Part shown: piece after piece, positions 53,463 to 62,462 of the stretch
Layout of the letters: every line of letters begins with the position of its first letter
Numbering within the stretch: the stretch's first letter is position 1
NCBI RefSeq assembly: GCF_019285775.1
Contig: NZ_CP079105.1
Span: 1,364,001-1,428,000 of the forward strand
Source: Skermania piniformis
Lineage (GTDB): Bacteria > Actinomycetota > Actinomycetes > Mycobacteriales > Mycobacteriaceae
Direction of reading: 5' to 3'
Length of the DNA stretch: 64,000 bases
The notes under the pieces: generated by a model
Told to the model about the DNA's origin: nothing
What the model saw: only the letters and a program-made list of their open reading frames with translations
Databases searched by the model: none
Program-made: the position numbers and the translations under genes

Positions 53463-54449
53463 ATGTCAGCCGATACCGTCGATACGGTGCGCGGTCCGGT
53501 CGAGCTCGACCGGCTCGGGCCCACCCTGATGCACGAGCACGTGTTCGTGACCACCCCGGACGTGCAGGCGAACTACGGCTCGGACTGGTGGGACGAGGAG
53601 GAGCGGGTCGCCGATGCGATCGCCAAGCTCACCGCGTTGAAACAGGCCGGGATCGACACGATCGTCGACCCGACCGTGATCGGCCTCGGCCGCTATCTGC
53701 CTCGGGTGCAGCGGGTGAACGCGGCGGTGGAGCTGAATATCGTGGTGGCGACCGGGCTCTATACCTTCGACCAGATCCCGCACTTCTTTCACTACCGGGG
53801 TCCCGGCACGGTCCTCGACGGCCCGGACCCGATGATCGAACTGTTCGTCCGGGACATCGAGGCGGGCATCCCCGGCACCGGGGTACGCGCCGGGCTGCTC
53901 AAATGCGTGGTCGAGGAACGCGGCCTGACGCCGGATCAGACCCGGGTGCAGAACGCGATCTGCGCTGCGCACGAGCAGACCGGTGCACCGATCACCGTGC
54001 ACACCAACGCCGAACACCAGACCGGGCGGCTCGCGCTGGACTTCTATCGGGAACGCGGGGTCGACCTGACGAAGGTGGTGGTCGGGCACGCCGGCGACAG
54101 CAACGACCAGGACTACCTGCGTTGGATCATGGACCAGGGCGCGACGATCGGCTGCGATCGGTTCGGCCTCGACCTGTTCAACTCCACCGAGCAGCGGGTG
54201 GCGACGATCGCGGCGCTGTGCGCCCAGGGCTACGCCGACCGGATCGTGCTCAGCCACGACGCGTCCTGCTACATGGACTTCTTCTCCGGTGAGCAGACCC
54301 AGGCGCTACTGGCCGCGGCGATGCCGAACTGGAACTACCTGCACATCTCCCAGGACGTGCTGCCCGCGTTGCGCGCACAGGGCGTGACCGACGAGCAGAT
54401 CACCACCATGCTGGTGGACAACCCGCGGCGGTACTTCACGCCCCGGTGA
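53463..54449 (+). CDS. Phosphotriesterase-like lactonase (PLL, amidohydrolase superfamily)
   Basis: The 328-residue TIM-barrel metalloenzyme has the binuclear centre complete: His24 and His26 (LMHEHVF), carbamylated Lys147 (GLLKCVVE), His180 (TVHTNA), His209 (VVGHAGD) and Asp266 (LSHDAS). Members of this group hydrolyse lactones (such as quorum-sensing or gamma-lactones), with weak phosphotriesterase activity. AAAGGA lies just before the ATG. It is 29 bp downstream of glnE on the same strand and may be read through. The native substrate is unknown. Confidence 0.93.
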   Translation: MSADTVDTVRGPVELDRLGPTLMHEHVFVTTPDVQANYGSDWWDEEERVADAIAKLTALKQAGIDTIVDPTVIGLGRYLPRVQRVNAAVELNIVVATGLYTFDQIPHFFHYRGPGTVLDGPDPMIELFVRDIEAGIPGTGVRAGLLKCVVEERGLTPDQTRVQNAICAAHEQTGAPITVHTNAEHQTGRLALDFYRERGVDLTKVVVGHAGDSNDQDYLRWIMDQGATIGCDRFGLDLFNSTEQRVATIAALCAQGYADRIVLSHDASCYMDFFSGEQTQALLAAAMPNWNYLHISQDVLPALRAQGVTDEQITTMLVDNPRRYFTPR

Positions 54450-54548
54450 TGTCCCGTGCAACGTCGACGTCCGGACTTCGCCGGCGCCTGTCGTGTATCA
54501 GTGCGCGCTCGCCCTCGGATGGCGATCGTCGACTCGAAAGGCCTTCTC

Positions 54549-55916
54549 ATGAGACTCATTCCACCTACCGACTACATGTTCTTGTCCGTCGAACGCGGCG
54601 ACCAGCCGATGCACGTCGGGGGACTGCAGTTGCTGACTCCGCCGCCGGACGCCGGAGCGGATTTTGCCCGCCGGCTGCGCGACAGTTGGGCCTCGACCAC
54701 CGACGTCGCGCCGGCGTTTCGCCGGCGCCCGGCCGCTACCAGCGCCTTTTCGCCGTTGCGGTTTTTCTGGGACGAGCTGGACGAGGTCGATCTCGACTAC
54801 CACGTGCGGCTCCGTGGGTTGCCTCGGCCGGGCCGGGTCCGCGACCTGCTCGAGGTCGTCTCGCACTGGCACAGCGTTCCGCTCGACCGGCACTACCCGC
54901 TGTGGGAGATGTATGTGGTGGAGGGGCTCGAAGACGGCCGCGTCGCGGTTTTCACGAAGTTCCACCACGCGTTGTTCGACGGCGTCTCGGCGTTGTTGCT
55001 GTTGCAGGAATCGCTCTCGCCGGATCCCGACGCGCGCGACCTGCCGGCCTTCTTCGCGGCACGCGAACGCACGGCGCGGTCGACGTCCGGCCGGCTCGAC
55101 CTGGTCAAATCGACGGTCGACCTTACCGCTGATGTGATCGGTGCGGTACCGAAGTTCGGCCGGCTCCTCACCCAGGTCGTACGTGATCCCGGGCGTGCGC
55201 GTCCGCTCGCCGCGCCCCGGATGATCTTCAACGACCAGATCGGGCCGGCGCGCCGGTTCGCGGCCCAGTCCTACGGGATCGAGCGGGTCAAGAACGCCGC
55301 ACATGGGTTGGGCTGCACCGTGAACGACATCGTGCTCGCGATGTGCAGCGGCGCACTGCGACGCTACCTGCTGGAACTCGATGCGTTACCCGACGAGTCG
55401 CTGGTCGCCTTCGTGCCGGTCTCGGTGCGGTCGAAATCCGACACCGAGGGCGGCGGAAACGCGGTCGGCGCGGCTCTGGCGGTTCTCGGCACCCAGTACC
55501 CGGACGTCGAATCGAGATTGTCGACGATCACGACGTCGATGGGCCAGGCCAAGGACGTTCTGGCGGAGCTCGACAAGACGCAGATCCTCGCTTTGTCGGC
55601 GGCGATGATGAGCCCGCTGTATGCGACGTCGAGTGTCGAAGGACTCTCGCAGGTCCTGCCGCCCACTGCGAACGTCACCATCTCCAACGTGCCCGGACCC
55701 CGAGAAACGTTGTACTACAACGGGGCCCGACTGGACGGCTTCTACCCGGCATCGGTCGTGATGGACCGTATCGCGCTGAACATCACCGTGATCGGTAACA
55801 ACGACAGCCTGGAGTTCGGGATCACCGGTTCCCGCGAGGTGGCTCCCCGCTTGCAGCGATTGTTGGCCTATCTCGACGATGCACTCGGCGAACTCGAGGT
55901 GGCCGCGGGTCGGTGA
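54549..55916 (+). CDS. Wax ester synthase / diacylglycerol acyltransferase (WS/DGAT)
   Basis: The 455-residue acyltransferase makes triacylglycerol or wax esters from acyl-CoA. The catalytic motif HHALFDG (139-145) is intact. Family end motifs include PPTDYMFLSVE at the N-terminus, and VTISNVPGPRETLYYNGARL and the NIT-type ALNITVIGNND near the C-terminus. The ATG at 54549 follows AAAGG; longer frames upstream are not conserved. The next gene, convergent, is a monoacylglycerol lipase, giving a synthesis/turnover pair. Mycolic-acid bacteria carry many such genes, so the specific role is open. Confidence 0.93.
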   Translation: MRLIPPTDYMFLSVERGDQPMHVGGLQLLTPPPDAGADFARRLRDSWASTTDVAPAFRRRPAATSAFSPLRFFWDELDEVDLDYHVRLRGLPRPGRVRDLLEVVSHWHSVPLDRHYPLWEMYVVEGLEDGRVAVFTKFHHALFDGVSALLLLQESLSPDPDARDLPAFFAARERTARSTSGRLDLVKSTVDLTADVIGAVPKFGRLLTQVVRDPGRARPLAAPRMIFNDQIGPARRFAAQSYGIERVKNAAHGLGCTVNDIVLAMCSGALRRYLLELDALPDESLVAFVPVSVRSKSDTEGGGNAVGAALAVLGTQYPDVESRLSTITTSMGQAKDVLAELDKTQILALSAAMMSPLYATSSVEGLSQVLPPTANVTISNVPGPRETLYYNGARLDGFYPASVVMDRIALNITVIGNNDSLEFGITGSREVAPRLQRLLAYLDDALGELEVAAGR

Positions 55917-55936
55917 CCGCGCGGTACCGCCGATCG

Positions 55937-56767
55937 TCACCCCGAGTGTGCGTCCAGCCAGCTCACCGTGTCGTTGAGCACCTGTGCCCGTTCCGGCTCG
56001 TTGAACACCTCGTGGTAGAGCCCGGGGTAACGGGTGAAGGTGAAGTCGGTCGAGCCGATCTTGGTGGCGACGAGTTCGGCACCGGAGATGTCGGCCAACC
56101 GGTCGGCGGTGCCGTGCAGCACCAGCATCGGCACGTCGATCCGGGGGAGCCGTTCGCCGACCAGCTCGGTGATCCGGAGGATCTCCGCGCCGGTGCGGAC
56201 CGGCAGTTTGCCCCGGAAGTTCAGCGGATCGGTGTCGTAATCCCGGACGACGGCCGGGTCGCGGCTGATCATCGACGAATCAAGTTTGAGCACACCGAGA
56301 TTCGGTGTAACCCGGGTCAGTACACCGGACGCGGCGCGCAGCATCGGGTTCACCACCGGCACCTCCAGCGGCGGCGCGGACAGCACCACTCCGGCCAGCG
56401 GTGCCGGATCGCGGGTGAGGTAGTACAGAGTGGTCAGCGCGCCCATGCTGTGCGCGATCAAGAACAGCGCCAGCCCGGGTTGCTCGCTGCGGGCGACGGC
56501 GGTCATCTCACCGAGATCGTCGGCGAGCCCGTCCAGCGATTCGATGTTGGCCGGTTTCCCGGCTGAGCGGCCGTGTCCGTGGTGGTCGTGGGCGTACACC
56601 GCATAACCGGCATCGGTCAGGGTCTGGGCGACATGGCCGTAGCGGCCGCTGTGCTCGGCCACGCCGTGGACGAGCACCACGACCGCCTTCGCCGGGGTAT
56701 CGGGCAGCCAAGCCCGCCAGTGGATCGGACCGGCGAAACCGGCGAACTCGCCCTCACGCGTCTGCAT
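55937..56767 (-). CDS. Monoacylglycerol lipase (Rv0183-like)
   Basis: The 276-residue alpha/beta hydrolase has the nucleophile elbow AHSMGA (Ser107), Asp222 (LHGTADRLAD) and His252 (GLYHEVFNE). The HGVAEHSGRYGH oxyanion segment and DHHGHGRS strand are those of bacterial monoglyceride lipases. It releases fatty acid and glycerol from monoacylglycerol. The ATG at 56767 is family-consistent; the long in-frame extension upstream crosses other genes and is not coding. It ends 20 bp from the convergent WS/DGAT stop. Confidence 0.93.
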   Translation of the reverse strand: MQTREGEFAGFAGPIHWRAWLPDTPAKAVVVLVHGVAEHSGRYGHVAQTLTDAGYAVYAHDHHGHGRSAGKPANIESLDGLADDLGEMTAVARSEQPGLALFLIAHSMGALTTLYYLTRDPAPLAGVVLSAPPLEVPVVNPMLRAASGVLTRVTPNLGVLKLDSSMISRDPAVVRDYDTDPLNFRGKLPVRTGAEILRITELVGERLPRIDVPMLVLHGTADRLADISGAELVATKIGSTDFTFTRYPGLYHEVFNEPERAQVLNDTVSWLDAHSG

Positions 56768-56823
56768 GTCGACGAGTCTATTTCCTCGCACTGATCCGAA
56801 GCAGAACGATCGCGTTGTTCGGC

Positions 56824-57219
56824 TCAGGTTCGCGGCCCGTACCGTCGAGCGTAGGACTCGTGCTGGGCGACGTCGCGTTCGCGCAGCGACCGGTCGAGCA
56901 GTTCGGGGTCGAGCCCGTGCTGGGCCAGCCGATGTCGCCGATACACCCGATTCAACGCGATCGCGAAATAGACGAACGGAATCAGGATCGGCAGTGTCAT
57001 GGTCATGTGGACCAGCGGGGTGGTCGGGATCAGCAGCAGCGGAGCCAGGACGAGGACGCACGGTAGCGTCCACCGCAGCACCATCCGTCGGGCCGAGCCG
57101 GGGCCGATCAGGTCGTCGCGCACCCAGGTTTGCATCGAGTTCGGCAACCGTCGCCCGTACCAGTAGCCGACTTTCTGCCACAGGGTCGGCGTAGTCGGGG
57201 CGGTGTTCATTTGGGCCAT
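56824..57219 (-). CDS. DUF5313 family membrane protein
   Basis: The 131-residue protein reads LWQKVGYWYGRRLPNSMQTW at the N-terminus, then two hydrophobic segments (TLPCVLVLAPLLLIPTT and MTMTLPILIPFVYFAIALNR) and a charged tail RRHRLAQHGLDPELLDRSLR. This fits DUF5313, a small actinobacterial membrane family of unknown function. The start could be ATG 57219 or the Met three codons later. It lies 18 bp downstream of another membrane protein on the same strand. Confidence 0.85.
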   Translation of the reverse strand: MAQMNTAPTTPTLWQKVGYWYGRRLPNSMQTWVRDDLIGPGSARRMVLRWTLPCVLVLAPLLLIPTTPLVHMTMTLPILIPFVYFAIALNRVYRRHRLAQHGLDPELLDRSLRERDVAQHESYARRYGPRT

Positions 57220-57237
57220 GGTTCGAGGGTCTCATGT

Positions 57238-57804
57238 TCAGGCCGGCCCGATCCGCTCGGAATCGTGGATCAGCAGCCGATTGTCCTGCTCGATCACCCG
57301 TACCCACCGTTGCTCGGTGTCGGTCAGCCCGGCTTTGGTGACGTAGCGCAGCGTCAGCTCGACCGTCGTACGGTCGCGCGGGGTTGCGGCGAGTACCGCG
57401 ACCGAGGCGACCGACGCCCAGAATTCGTCGAAGGCAGCCCGGCCGGTCCGGTCCTGGTAGTACTCGTCGTAGTCGGCCCAGGCTGCGGTCGCGTCGGCCG
57501 GAAGTTTGCCGTAATAGTCCCGGACGAAGGTTTCCGGATCGGTGCCGGTTGCGGCCGATGTGCGAGGCCGGCCCGGATCGAGACTGCCGGTGGCCGACAG
57601 GTGTGGGCTGGTCACCTCGCCGCCGGCCGCGTGTGGCGGCGTCGGCCGCGGTGGATCGGTGGTGAGCACCGCGAGCACGGCCACCACCGCGGTCGTCCCG
57701 GCGCCGAGGAGGAGCATGCGACGCCGCGGGCGTTTCGGGAGATCGGGGAGCAGCCCGCTGGGCGGGCTGTACCCGTCCGGCACCGGAAACAGCGGGTCGT
57801 GCAT
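57238..57804 (-). CDS. Single-TM membrane protein with extracytoplasmic domain
   Basis: The 188-residue protein has a short cytoplasmic Pro-rich N-terminus (MHDPLFPVPDGYSPPSG), basic RPRRR, and a TM at about residues 30-48 (LLLGAGTTAVVAVLAVL). The remaining about 100-residue domain reads FVRDYYGKLPADATAAWADY and TVELTLRYVTKAGLTDTEQR, with an NTF2/SnoaL-like pattern. This is similar to domains on the outside of actinobacterial kinases and anti-sigma proteins. The ATG at 57804 is 6 nt after TATGTT (leaderless). Function unknown. Confidence 0.75.
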   Translation of the reverse strand: MHDPLFPVPDGYSPPSGLLPDLPKRPRRRMLLLGAGTTAVVAVLAVLTTDPPRPTPPHAAGGEVTSPHLSATGSLDPGRPRTSAATGTDPETFVRDYYGKLPADATAAWADYDEYYQDRTGRAAFDEFWASVASVAVLAATPRDRTTVELTLRYVTKAGLTDTEQRWVRVIEQDNRLLIHDSERIGPA

Positions 57805-57810
57805 GTAGCG

Positions 57811-57816
57811 AACATA
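57811..57816 (-). promoter_or_regulatory. -10 element TATGTT for leaderless membrane-protein gene
   Basis: TATGTT on the minus strand ends 6 nt before the ATG at 57804. Confidence 0.5.
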
Positions 57817-57956
57817 ACCCGAAGCAGTAGCATCGCATGTTTCTTCCGGTCTTGCCGTATCATCCACACCCGGACTTCGGCCGCAAGCGGCTCATCTCTT
57901 CGTTTCGGCCGGTTTCGGTCGGGTCGAGTGCGGCGCTCGCGTGGGCGGGGCCGGGC

Positions 57957-58451
57957 TCAGGACTGCTCGATCAGCGCCTTGATGCCGGCGAGGTTGGCCC
58001 GGATACCCTGCTCCCATTCGACGAGCCGGTTGGCGATGATCCGGCCTTCCTTCTCCGGCATCGCAGCGATCGCGATACTCAGCCCGGACGGTCCCGGGCC
58101 CAGTCGACCCCACTGCCGCAAGGTCGTCCCGGTCCGGCCCGGGTCGACCTCGAAACCCCACGATGCCGCGACCTGATCGTCCATGATCACCTGCCAGACC
58201 CAGCGGCGGTTCGGTTCGATCTCGGCCACCCGACAATCGGTGTGCCAGGTGCCGAGCGCGGGATGCCGGTTGTGCCCGCGGAACCGGGCGCCGACGTCGA
58301 CCCGCTCGGCCCCGTCCAACCACTCGACCCGGTACAGCTCGGTGGAGAACTCGACCGGCAGCGTGATGTCGGTGACCAGGGCCCAGACCTGGGTCGGATC
58401 GGCGTCGATCCGCTCGGACACCTCGATGGTCGGGCAGTCGCGGTACCGCAT
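57957..58451 (-). CDS. SRPBCC (START/polyketide cyclase-like) family protein
   Basis: The 164-residue protein opens with the SRPBCC pattern TIEVSERIDADPTQVWALVT. Beta strands with conserved Trp follow (GTWHTDCRVAEIEPNRRWVW), then a long C-terminal helix (AIAAMPEKEGRIIANRLVEW). The fold encloses a hydrophobic pocket for lipids or aromatic ligands; the ligand is unknown. The ATG at 58451 follows AGGAGG by 4 nt. It is divergent from the luciferase-like gene with a 58-bp gap. Confidence 0.87.
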   Translation of the reverse strand: MRYRDCPTIEVSERIDADPTQVWALVTDITLPVEFSTELYRVEWLDGAERVDVGARFRGHNRHPALGTWHTDCRVAEIEPNRRWVWQVIMDDQVAASWGFEVDPGRTGTTLRQWGRLGPGPSGLSIAIAAMPEKEGRIIANRLVEWEQGIRANLAGIKALIEQS

Positions 58452-58496
58452 CGCGCCTCCTGGTAGATCGGACACACCTGTCCCGGCTCTGCGCGA

Positions 58497-58502
58497 TACC
58501 GT
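58497..58502 (+). promoter_or_regulatory. -10 element TACCGT for leaderless luciferase-like gene
   Basis: TACCGT ends 7 nt before the GTG at 58510. Confidence 0.4.
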
Positions 58503-58509
58503 AGCCGTC

Positions 58510-59520
58510 GTGCGTGTCGGAGTAATGGTCGAACCGAGATTGCCGGGGGCGGTGGAGTTCGCCCAGGAAGCCGAGCGGATCGGCGTGGCGTCGTTGTGGG
58601 TTCCGGAGGTGTGGGGCTACGACGCGCTGACCGGCCTCGCCTACCTGGCCGCGCGGACCTCGAGCATCGGCCTCGGCACGTTCGTCGTCCAGCTCGGCTC
58701 GCGGTCGCCGGCGCTGCTGGCCACCTCGGCGCTGAGCCTGCAGGAACTCTCCGGTGGACGGTTCACGCTCGGTATCGGGGTGTCCGGCCCGCGGGTGATG
58801 GAGGGCTGGCACGGGGTGCGATTCCGCAAGCCGGTGCAGACCACCCGGGAGACCATCGAGATCGTCCGGACCGTCAGCCGCGGGGAGCGGCTCCAGCATG
58901 ACGGCGAGATCTACCCGCTTCCGCTGCCGGACAGCGCCGGCACGGCGTTGCGCCCGCTGGTGGCGCCGCGGCCGGTGCCGGTCTACGTGGCCGCCATGGG
59001 GCCGGCGAACCTGCGGCTGACCGGCGAGGCGGCCGACGGATGGTTGGGCAACGCGTTCCTGCCGGAGCTGGCCGAGGTGTTCTTGGGGCCGCTCCGGGAC
59101 GGCGCCGAGCGCGCCGGTCGCTCGCCGGCGGAGCTGGATCTGGTTGCGCCGGTGGCGGTGGAGATCACCGACGATGCCGACGAGGCGGCGCGTCGGCATG
59201 CCGCCGGCTACGCCTTCACGATCGGCGCGATGGGGGTGGGAAAGGTCAACTTCTACAACGAGGCCTTCACCCGATTGGGTTTCGGCGAGGCGATCGATCG
59301 AGTGGCCGAGCTGTGGCAGGCGGGCGAGCAGGATCAGGCGAAGGCGCAGGTGCCGATCGAGCTGGGCCGGCTGACGAACCTGCTCGGCACGCCGGCCGAG
59401 ATCGGTGCGCGCGTCTCGGCCTACCGAGAAGCCGGTATCACGACGTTGCTGGCCAAGCTGGACGGACCGTACGAGCAGCAGCTGGACACGCTGCGACAGT
59501 TGCTCGCCGTCGTGGGCTAG
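58510..59520 (+). CDS. LLM-class (luciferase-like, probably F420-dependent) oxidoreductase
   Basis: The 336-residue TIM-barrel protein shows the LLM pattern: AEERIGVASLWVPEVWGYDA-type N-terminal strand, TSSIGLGTFVVQLGSRSPAL, LSLQELSGGRFTLGIGVSGP, and ETIEIVRTV. Mycolic-acid bacteria use cofactor F420 in most such proteins, so an F420-linked reductase or dehydrogenase is likely; an FMN monooxygenase is the alternative. The GTG at 58510 comes 7 nt after TACCGT. The last 4 bp overlap the convergent hmuV stop. Confidence 0.88.
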   Translation: MRVGVMVEPRLPGAVEFAQEAERIGVASLWVPEVWGYDALTGLAYLAARTSSIGLGTFVVQLGSRSPALLATSALSLQELSGGRFTLGIGVSGPRVMEGWHGVRFRKPVQTTRETIEIVRTVSRGERLQHDGEIYPLPLPDSAGTALRPLVAPRPVPVYVAAMGPANLRLTGEAADGWLGNAFLPELAEVFLGPLRDGAERAGRSPAELDLVAPVAVEITDDADEAARRHAAGYAFTIGAMGVGKVNFYNEAFTRLGFGEAIDRVAELWQAGEQDQAKAQVPIELGRLTNLLGTPAEIGARVSAYREAGITTLLAKLDGPYEQQLDTLRQLLAVVG

Positions 59521-60368
59521 CCGGCGGGGCTGTTTTCCGCAGGGGGTCGCCGACGTCGGGGTGCGATGCCGACCTGCCCACCGATCGCCGTCACGTCGAT
59601 GGCCAGACCGAACACCTCGGACAGGATCGGTGCGGTCAGGGTGTCGGCGACGGTCCCACCGGCCCGGACCACCCCGTCGGCCAGAATCGTCACCCGATCG
59701 GCGAACGCGGCAGCCAGATTCAGGTCGTGGATCACCAGGACGACCGCACATCCGGCACCGGCTCGGGCCCGCACGATCGCCATCACGTCTTCTTGATGCT
59801 TCAGGTCGAGCGCGGCGGTCGGCTCGTCGAGCAGCAGGATGGGGGTGCGCTGGGCCAGCACCCGGGCCAACGCGACCCGGGCCCGCTCGCCTCCGGACAG
59901 GGCCGCGAAGCGGCGGTCGGCCATCCGGCTCACGTCGCATTCGGCCAGCGCGTCCCGGACGGCGACGTCGTCGTCGCGTCGACGCGGAGTGTGTTGCCAC
60001 GGCGAGCGACCCATCCGGACCACTTCTTCGCAGGTGAAGCCGAAACCTGCGGTGTGGGATTGCGGCAGCACCGCACGTAGCCGCGCCTGCATGGTCGGCG
60101 ACCAGGTGGGCAGCGGCTGTCCGGCGAGGCCGACCGCCCCCGCGTCCGGGTGCGCGGTCCCGGCGAGAGCGGCGAGCAGGGTGGACTTGCCGGCGCCGTT
60201 CGGGCCGACGAGCGCGAGCACCTCGCCGAACCGCACCTCCAGGTCCACCTCGTGCAGGGTCGGGCGAACGGCGCCGGGCAGTCGCAGGGTCAGCCGGTCG
60301 GCACGCATTGCCGGCCGATCGCGCGGGGGCTCCGGAATTTCGCCCCGGTGCCGCCGCAGCTGCCTCAT
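59517..60368 (-). CDS. hmuV: Heme ABC transporter ATP-binding protein HmuV
   Basis: The 283-residue ATPase has Walker A GPNGAGKST (55-63), the Q-loop PQSHTAGF, the signature LSGGERARVALAR, and Walker B ILLLDEPTAALDL with the H-loop VIHDLN. It powers heme import through HmuU. The ATG at 60368 overlaps the hmuU stop (ATGA), so I keep it even though the domain proper starts about 20 residues later. It is the last gene of the heme operon. The closest family is FecE/BtuD; the heme assignment rests on the adjacent heme oxygenase. Confidence 0.93.
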   Translation of the reverse strand: MRQLRRHRGEIPEPPRDRPAMRADRLTLRLPGAVRPTLHEVDLEVRFGEVLALVGPNGAGKSTLLAALAGTAHPDAGAVGLAGQPLPTWSPTMQARLRAVLPQSHTAGFGFTCEEVVRMGRSPWQHTPRRRDDDVAVRDALAECDVSRMADRRFAALSGGERARVALARVLAQRTPILLLDEPTAALDLKHQEDVMAIVRARAGAGCAVVLVIHDLNLAAAFADRVTILADGVVRAGGTVADTLTAPILSEVFGLAIDVTAIGGQVGIAPRRRRPPAENSPAG

Positions 60369-61420
60369 GCCCAGCCGCCGGACTGCAGCCGTTCGCGCCG
60401 CAGCAGATAGAGGAAGAACGGCCCGCCGGCCAGCGAGGTCAGGATGCCGATGGGCAGATCGGCGTTCGTGACCAGGGTTCGGGCCCCCAGGTCGGCCACC
60501 ACCAGCAGCAGGGCGCCGGCCAAGATGCTGGCCAGCACCAACACCCGATGTCCGGGACCGACCAGCAGGCGCATCAGATGCGGAATCACCAGGCCGACGA
60601 ACAGGATGATGCCGGCGAAGGCGACCGCGGCCGCGGTGAGCAACGCGACGAGCACGATCGCGACCAGACGCAGTCGCTCGACGTCCACCCCGAGGTGGCG
60701 AGCCGGTGCTTCACCGAGTGCGAGCAGGTCGAGTCGGCGGACCAACAGCATCGTGGCGCCGATGCCGACCAGCACCATCGGCGCCACGATGGACACCGCA
60801 CTCCAGGTTGCCCGGTTGAGGCTGCCCAACTGCCAGAACACGATCTCGTCGCGGGCGATCGGGGAGGCCACGAAGGTCAGATAGGCGATGAGTCCGCCGG
60901 CGACCGCATTGATCGCGATGCCGGTCAACACCAGGGTGACCACTTCGGTGCGGCCGCCTGATCGCGACAGTGCGTAGACGACGCCGGTCGCGAGCAGGCC
61001 GGCCACGAACGCGCCCGCCGAGACTGCCAGCTCGCTGACCGCAACCCCGCCGACCACGATCACGGCGGCCGCGCCGGCTGCGGCCCCGGCGGAGACACCG
61101 ATCACCCCGGGTTCGGCGAGTGGATTGGCGAACACGCCCTGGAGCACGGCGCCGGCACAGGCCAGTGCGGCACCGACCAGGAGCGCCAGCGCGACCCGGG
61201 GAAAGCGCACCTGCCAGAGCGTTGCGTCGCCCATCGGCTGCTCCGGCATCGGGCCGATCGGAATGGCGAAATGGTGCAGAAAACTGCCGAGCACCTGCAG
61301 CGGTGGGATGGCGAACTGACCGATGCCGGCGGCCAGGACACAGGTTGCCAGCAACCCGACGGCGAGCGTGGGGAGCACCACGCCGGCCCGGGCCCGGGCC
61401 CGGACTGCCGGTGCGCTCAT
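60365..61420 (-). CDS. hmuU: Heme ABC transporter permease HmuU (FecCD family)
   Basis: The 351-residue membrane protein has about nine to ten hydrophobic segments and FecCD signatures (GAALACAGAVLQGVFANPLA, then EPGVIGVSAGAAAGAA; the ATPase-contact region GEAPARHLGVDVERLRL). Together with HmuT and HmuV it imports heme or a ferric ligand. It begins 13 bp after the hmuT stop and overlaps hmuV by ATGA. Length is normal. Confidence 0.93.
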   Translation of the reverse strand: MSAPAVRARARAGVVLPTLAVGLLATCVLAAGIGQFAIPPLQVLGSFLHHFAIPIGPMPEQPMGDATLWQVRFPRVALALLVGAALACAGAVLQGVFANPLAEPGVIGVSAGAAAGAAAVIVVGGVAVSELAVSAGAFVAGLLATGVVYALSRSGGRTEVVTLVLTGIAINAVAGGLIAYLTFVASPIARDEIVFWQLGSLNRATWSAVSIVAPMVLVGIGATMLLVRRLDLLALGEAPARHLGVDVERLRLVAIVLVALLTAAAVAFAGIILFVGLVIPHLMRLLVGPGHRVLVLASILAGALLLVVADLGARTLVTNADLPIGILTSLAGGPFFLYLLRRERLQSGGWA

Positions 61421-61433
61421 CGTCGGCGAGACC

Positions 61434-62462
61434 TCACGGCAGCTGATAGAGGGCCCGGGCCAGCGCGATCAGCACCGCTCCGGTGCGGGGCCCGAAGCTC
61501 AGCAGGACGCCGTCGTCCATGTCGACCACCCGGCGATTCTGCCCCGCCGGAGTCTGCGCGATTCCCGGCACCCGTTCCAGACCCTCGACTCCGCCGAGCG
61601 AGGCCAGGCCGCCGGTCATCATCAGCAGCACGTCGGGTGCCGCGGTGATCAACGATTCGGTGGTGACCGGGGTGAAAGCTGCGGTCAGGCCGGCCGCGGT
61701 CCCGGCATCGACCCCGCCGAGTTCCCGGATCAGGGTGTCGGCGCCGGAGCCGGGACCGCCGAGGATCACCAGGCCGGTGCCGCGCGCGTAGAGGAACGCG
61801 ATCTTCGGCGGTGTCCGGTCCGCGGGAACCATCGCCGCACCTTGCCGGATCTCGGCCGCGGTCCGATCGGCCAGCGCCGTGCCGAGCGGCGGTACCCCGA
61901 GCGCGGCAGCGACGGCCCGGATCTGCGTGGCGGCGTTGTCGATCGACCGAGTCGGGTCGAACGACACCACCGGTACGCCGGCCCCCTCGATCTGCTCGAA
62001 CGCTGTCGCCGGTTCGATCGAGCTGTCGGTCAACACCACCGTCGGCCGCAGTTGCAACACCGATTCCGCATTGACCTGGTTGCCACCGGACGTGACAACC
62101 GGGATGTGCTCGGCGGCCGGAAACGAGGTGGCGATGTCCCGGCCGATCAGGTTCCTGCCCAGGCCGAGCGCGAAGACCGTCGTGCCGAACGTCCCGTAGC
62201 GATCGATCGCGACGATCCGGCTCACGTCGCGCACGGTGACGTCGCTGCCGTCGGCGGACCGGACGGTGACCGGCAAGGTGGGCTGCGGATCGGTCGAGAT
62301 GGGCGGCGGGTCGTCGCTCGGTAGTACGGCGGTCACCGCCCCGGCCCCGGTCGGCTCGGCCCCGGTCGAGCCCGACCCGGTCGCCGAGCAGGCAACCGTG
62401 CTTGCGCCCAGCAGCGCGCAGATCACCAGGACGATCTTGCTTACGGTGCGTGCCGGGCTCAT
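61434..62462 (-). CDS. hmuT: Heme ABC transporter substrate-binding lipoprotein HmuT
   Basis: The 342-residue lipoprotein has the lipobox STVAC (Cys25) and a Gly/Ser/Thr-rich linker to about residue 60. A class III periplasmic-binding fold follows, with strand RIVAIDRYGTFGTTVFALGL and the long connecting helix. The IVAIDRYG Tyr is a possible heme-iron ligand. It hands heme to HmuU. The ATG at 62462 overlaps the hmuO stop (ATGA); hmuU follows by 13 bp. Confidence 0.92.
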   Translation of the reverse strand: MSPARTVSKIVLVICALLGASTVACSATGSGSTGAEPTGAGAVTAVLPSDDPPPISTDPQPTLPVTVRSADGSDVTVRDVSRIVAIDRYGTFGTTVFALGLGRNLIGRDIATSFPAAEHIPVVTSGGNQVNAESVLQLRPTVVLTDSSIEPATAFEQIEGAGVPVVSFDPTRSIDNAATQIRAVAAALGVPPLGTALADRTAAEIRQGAAMVPADRTPPKIAFLYARGTGLVILGGPGSGADTLIRELGGVDAGTAAGLTAAFTPVTTESLITAAPDVLLMMTGGLASLGGVEGLERVPGIAQTPAGQNRRVVDMDDGVLLSFGPRTGAVLIALARALYQLP

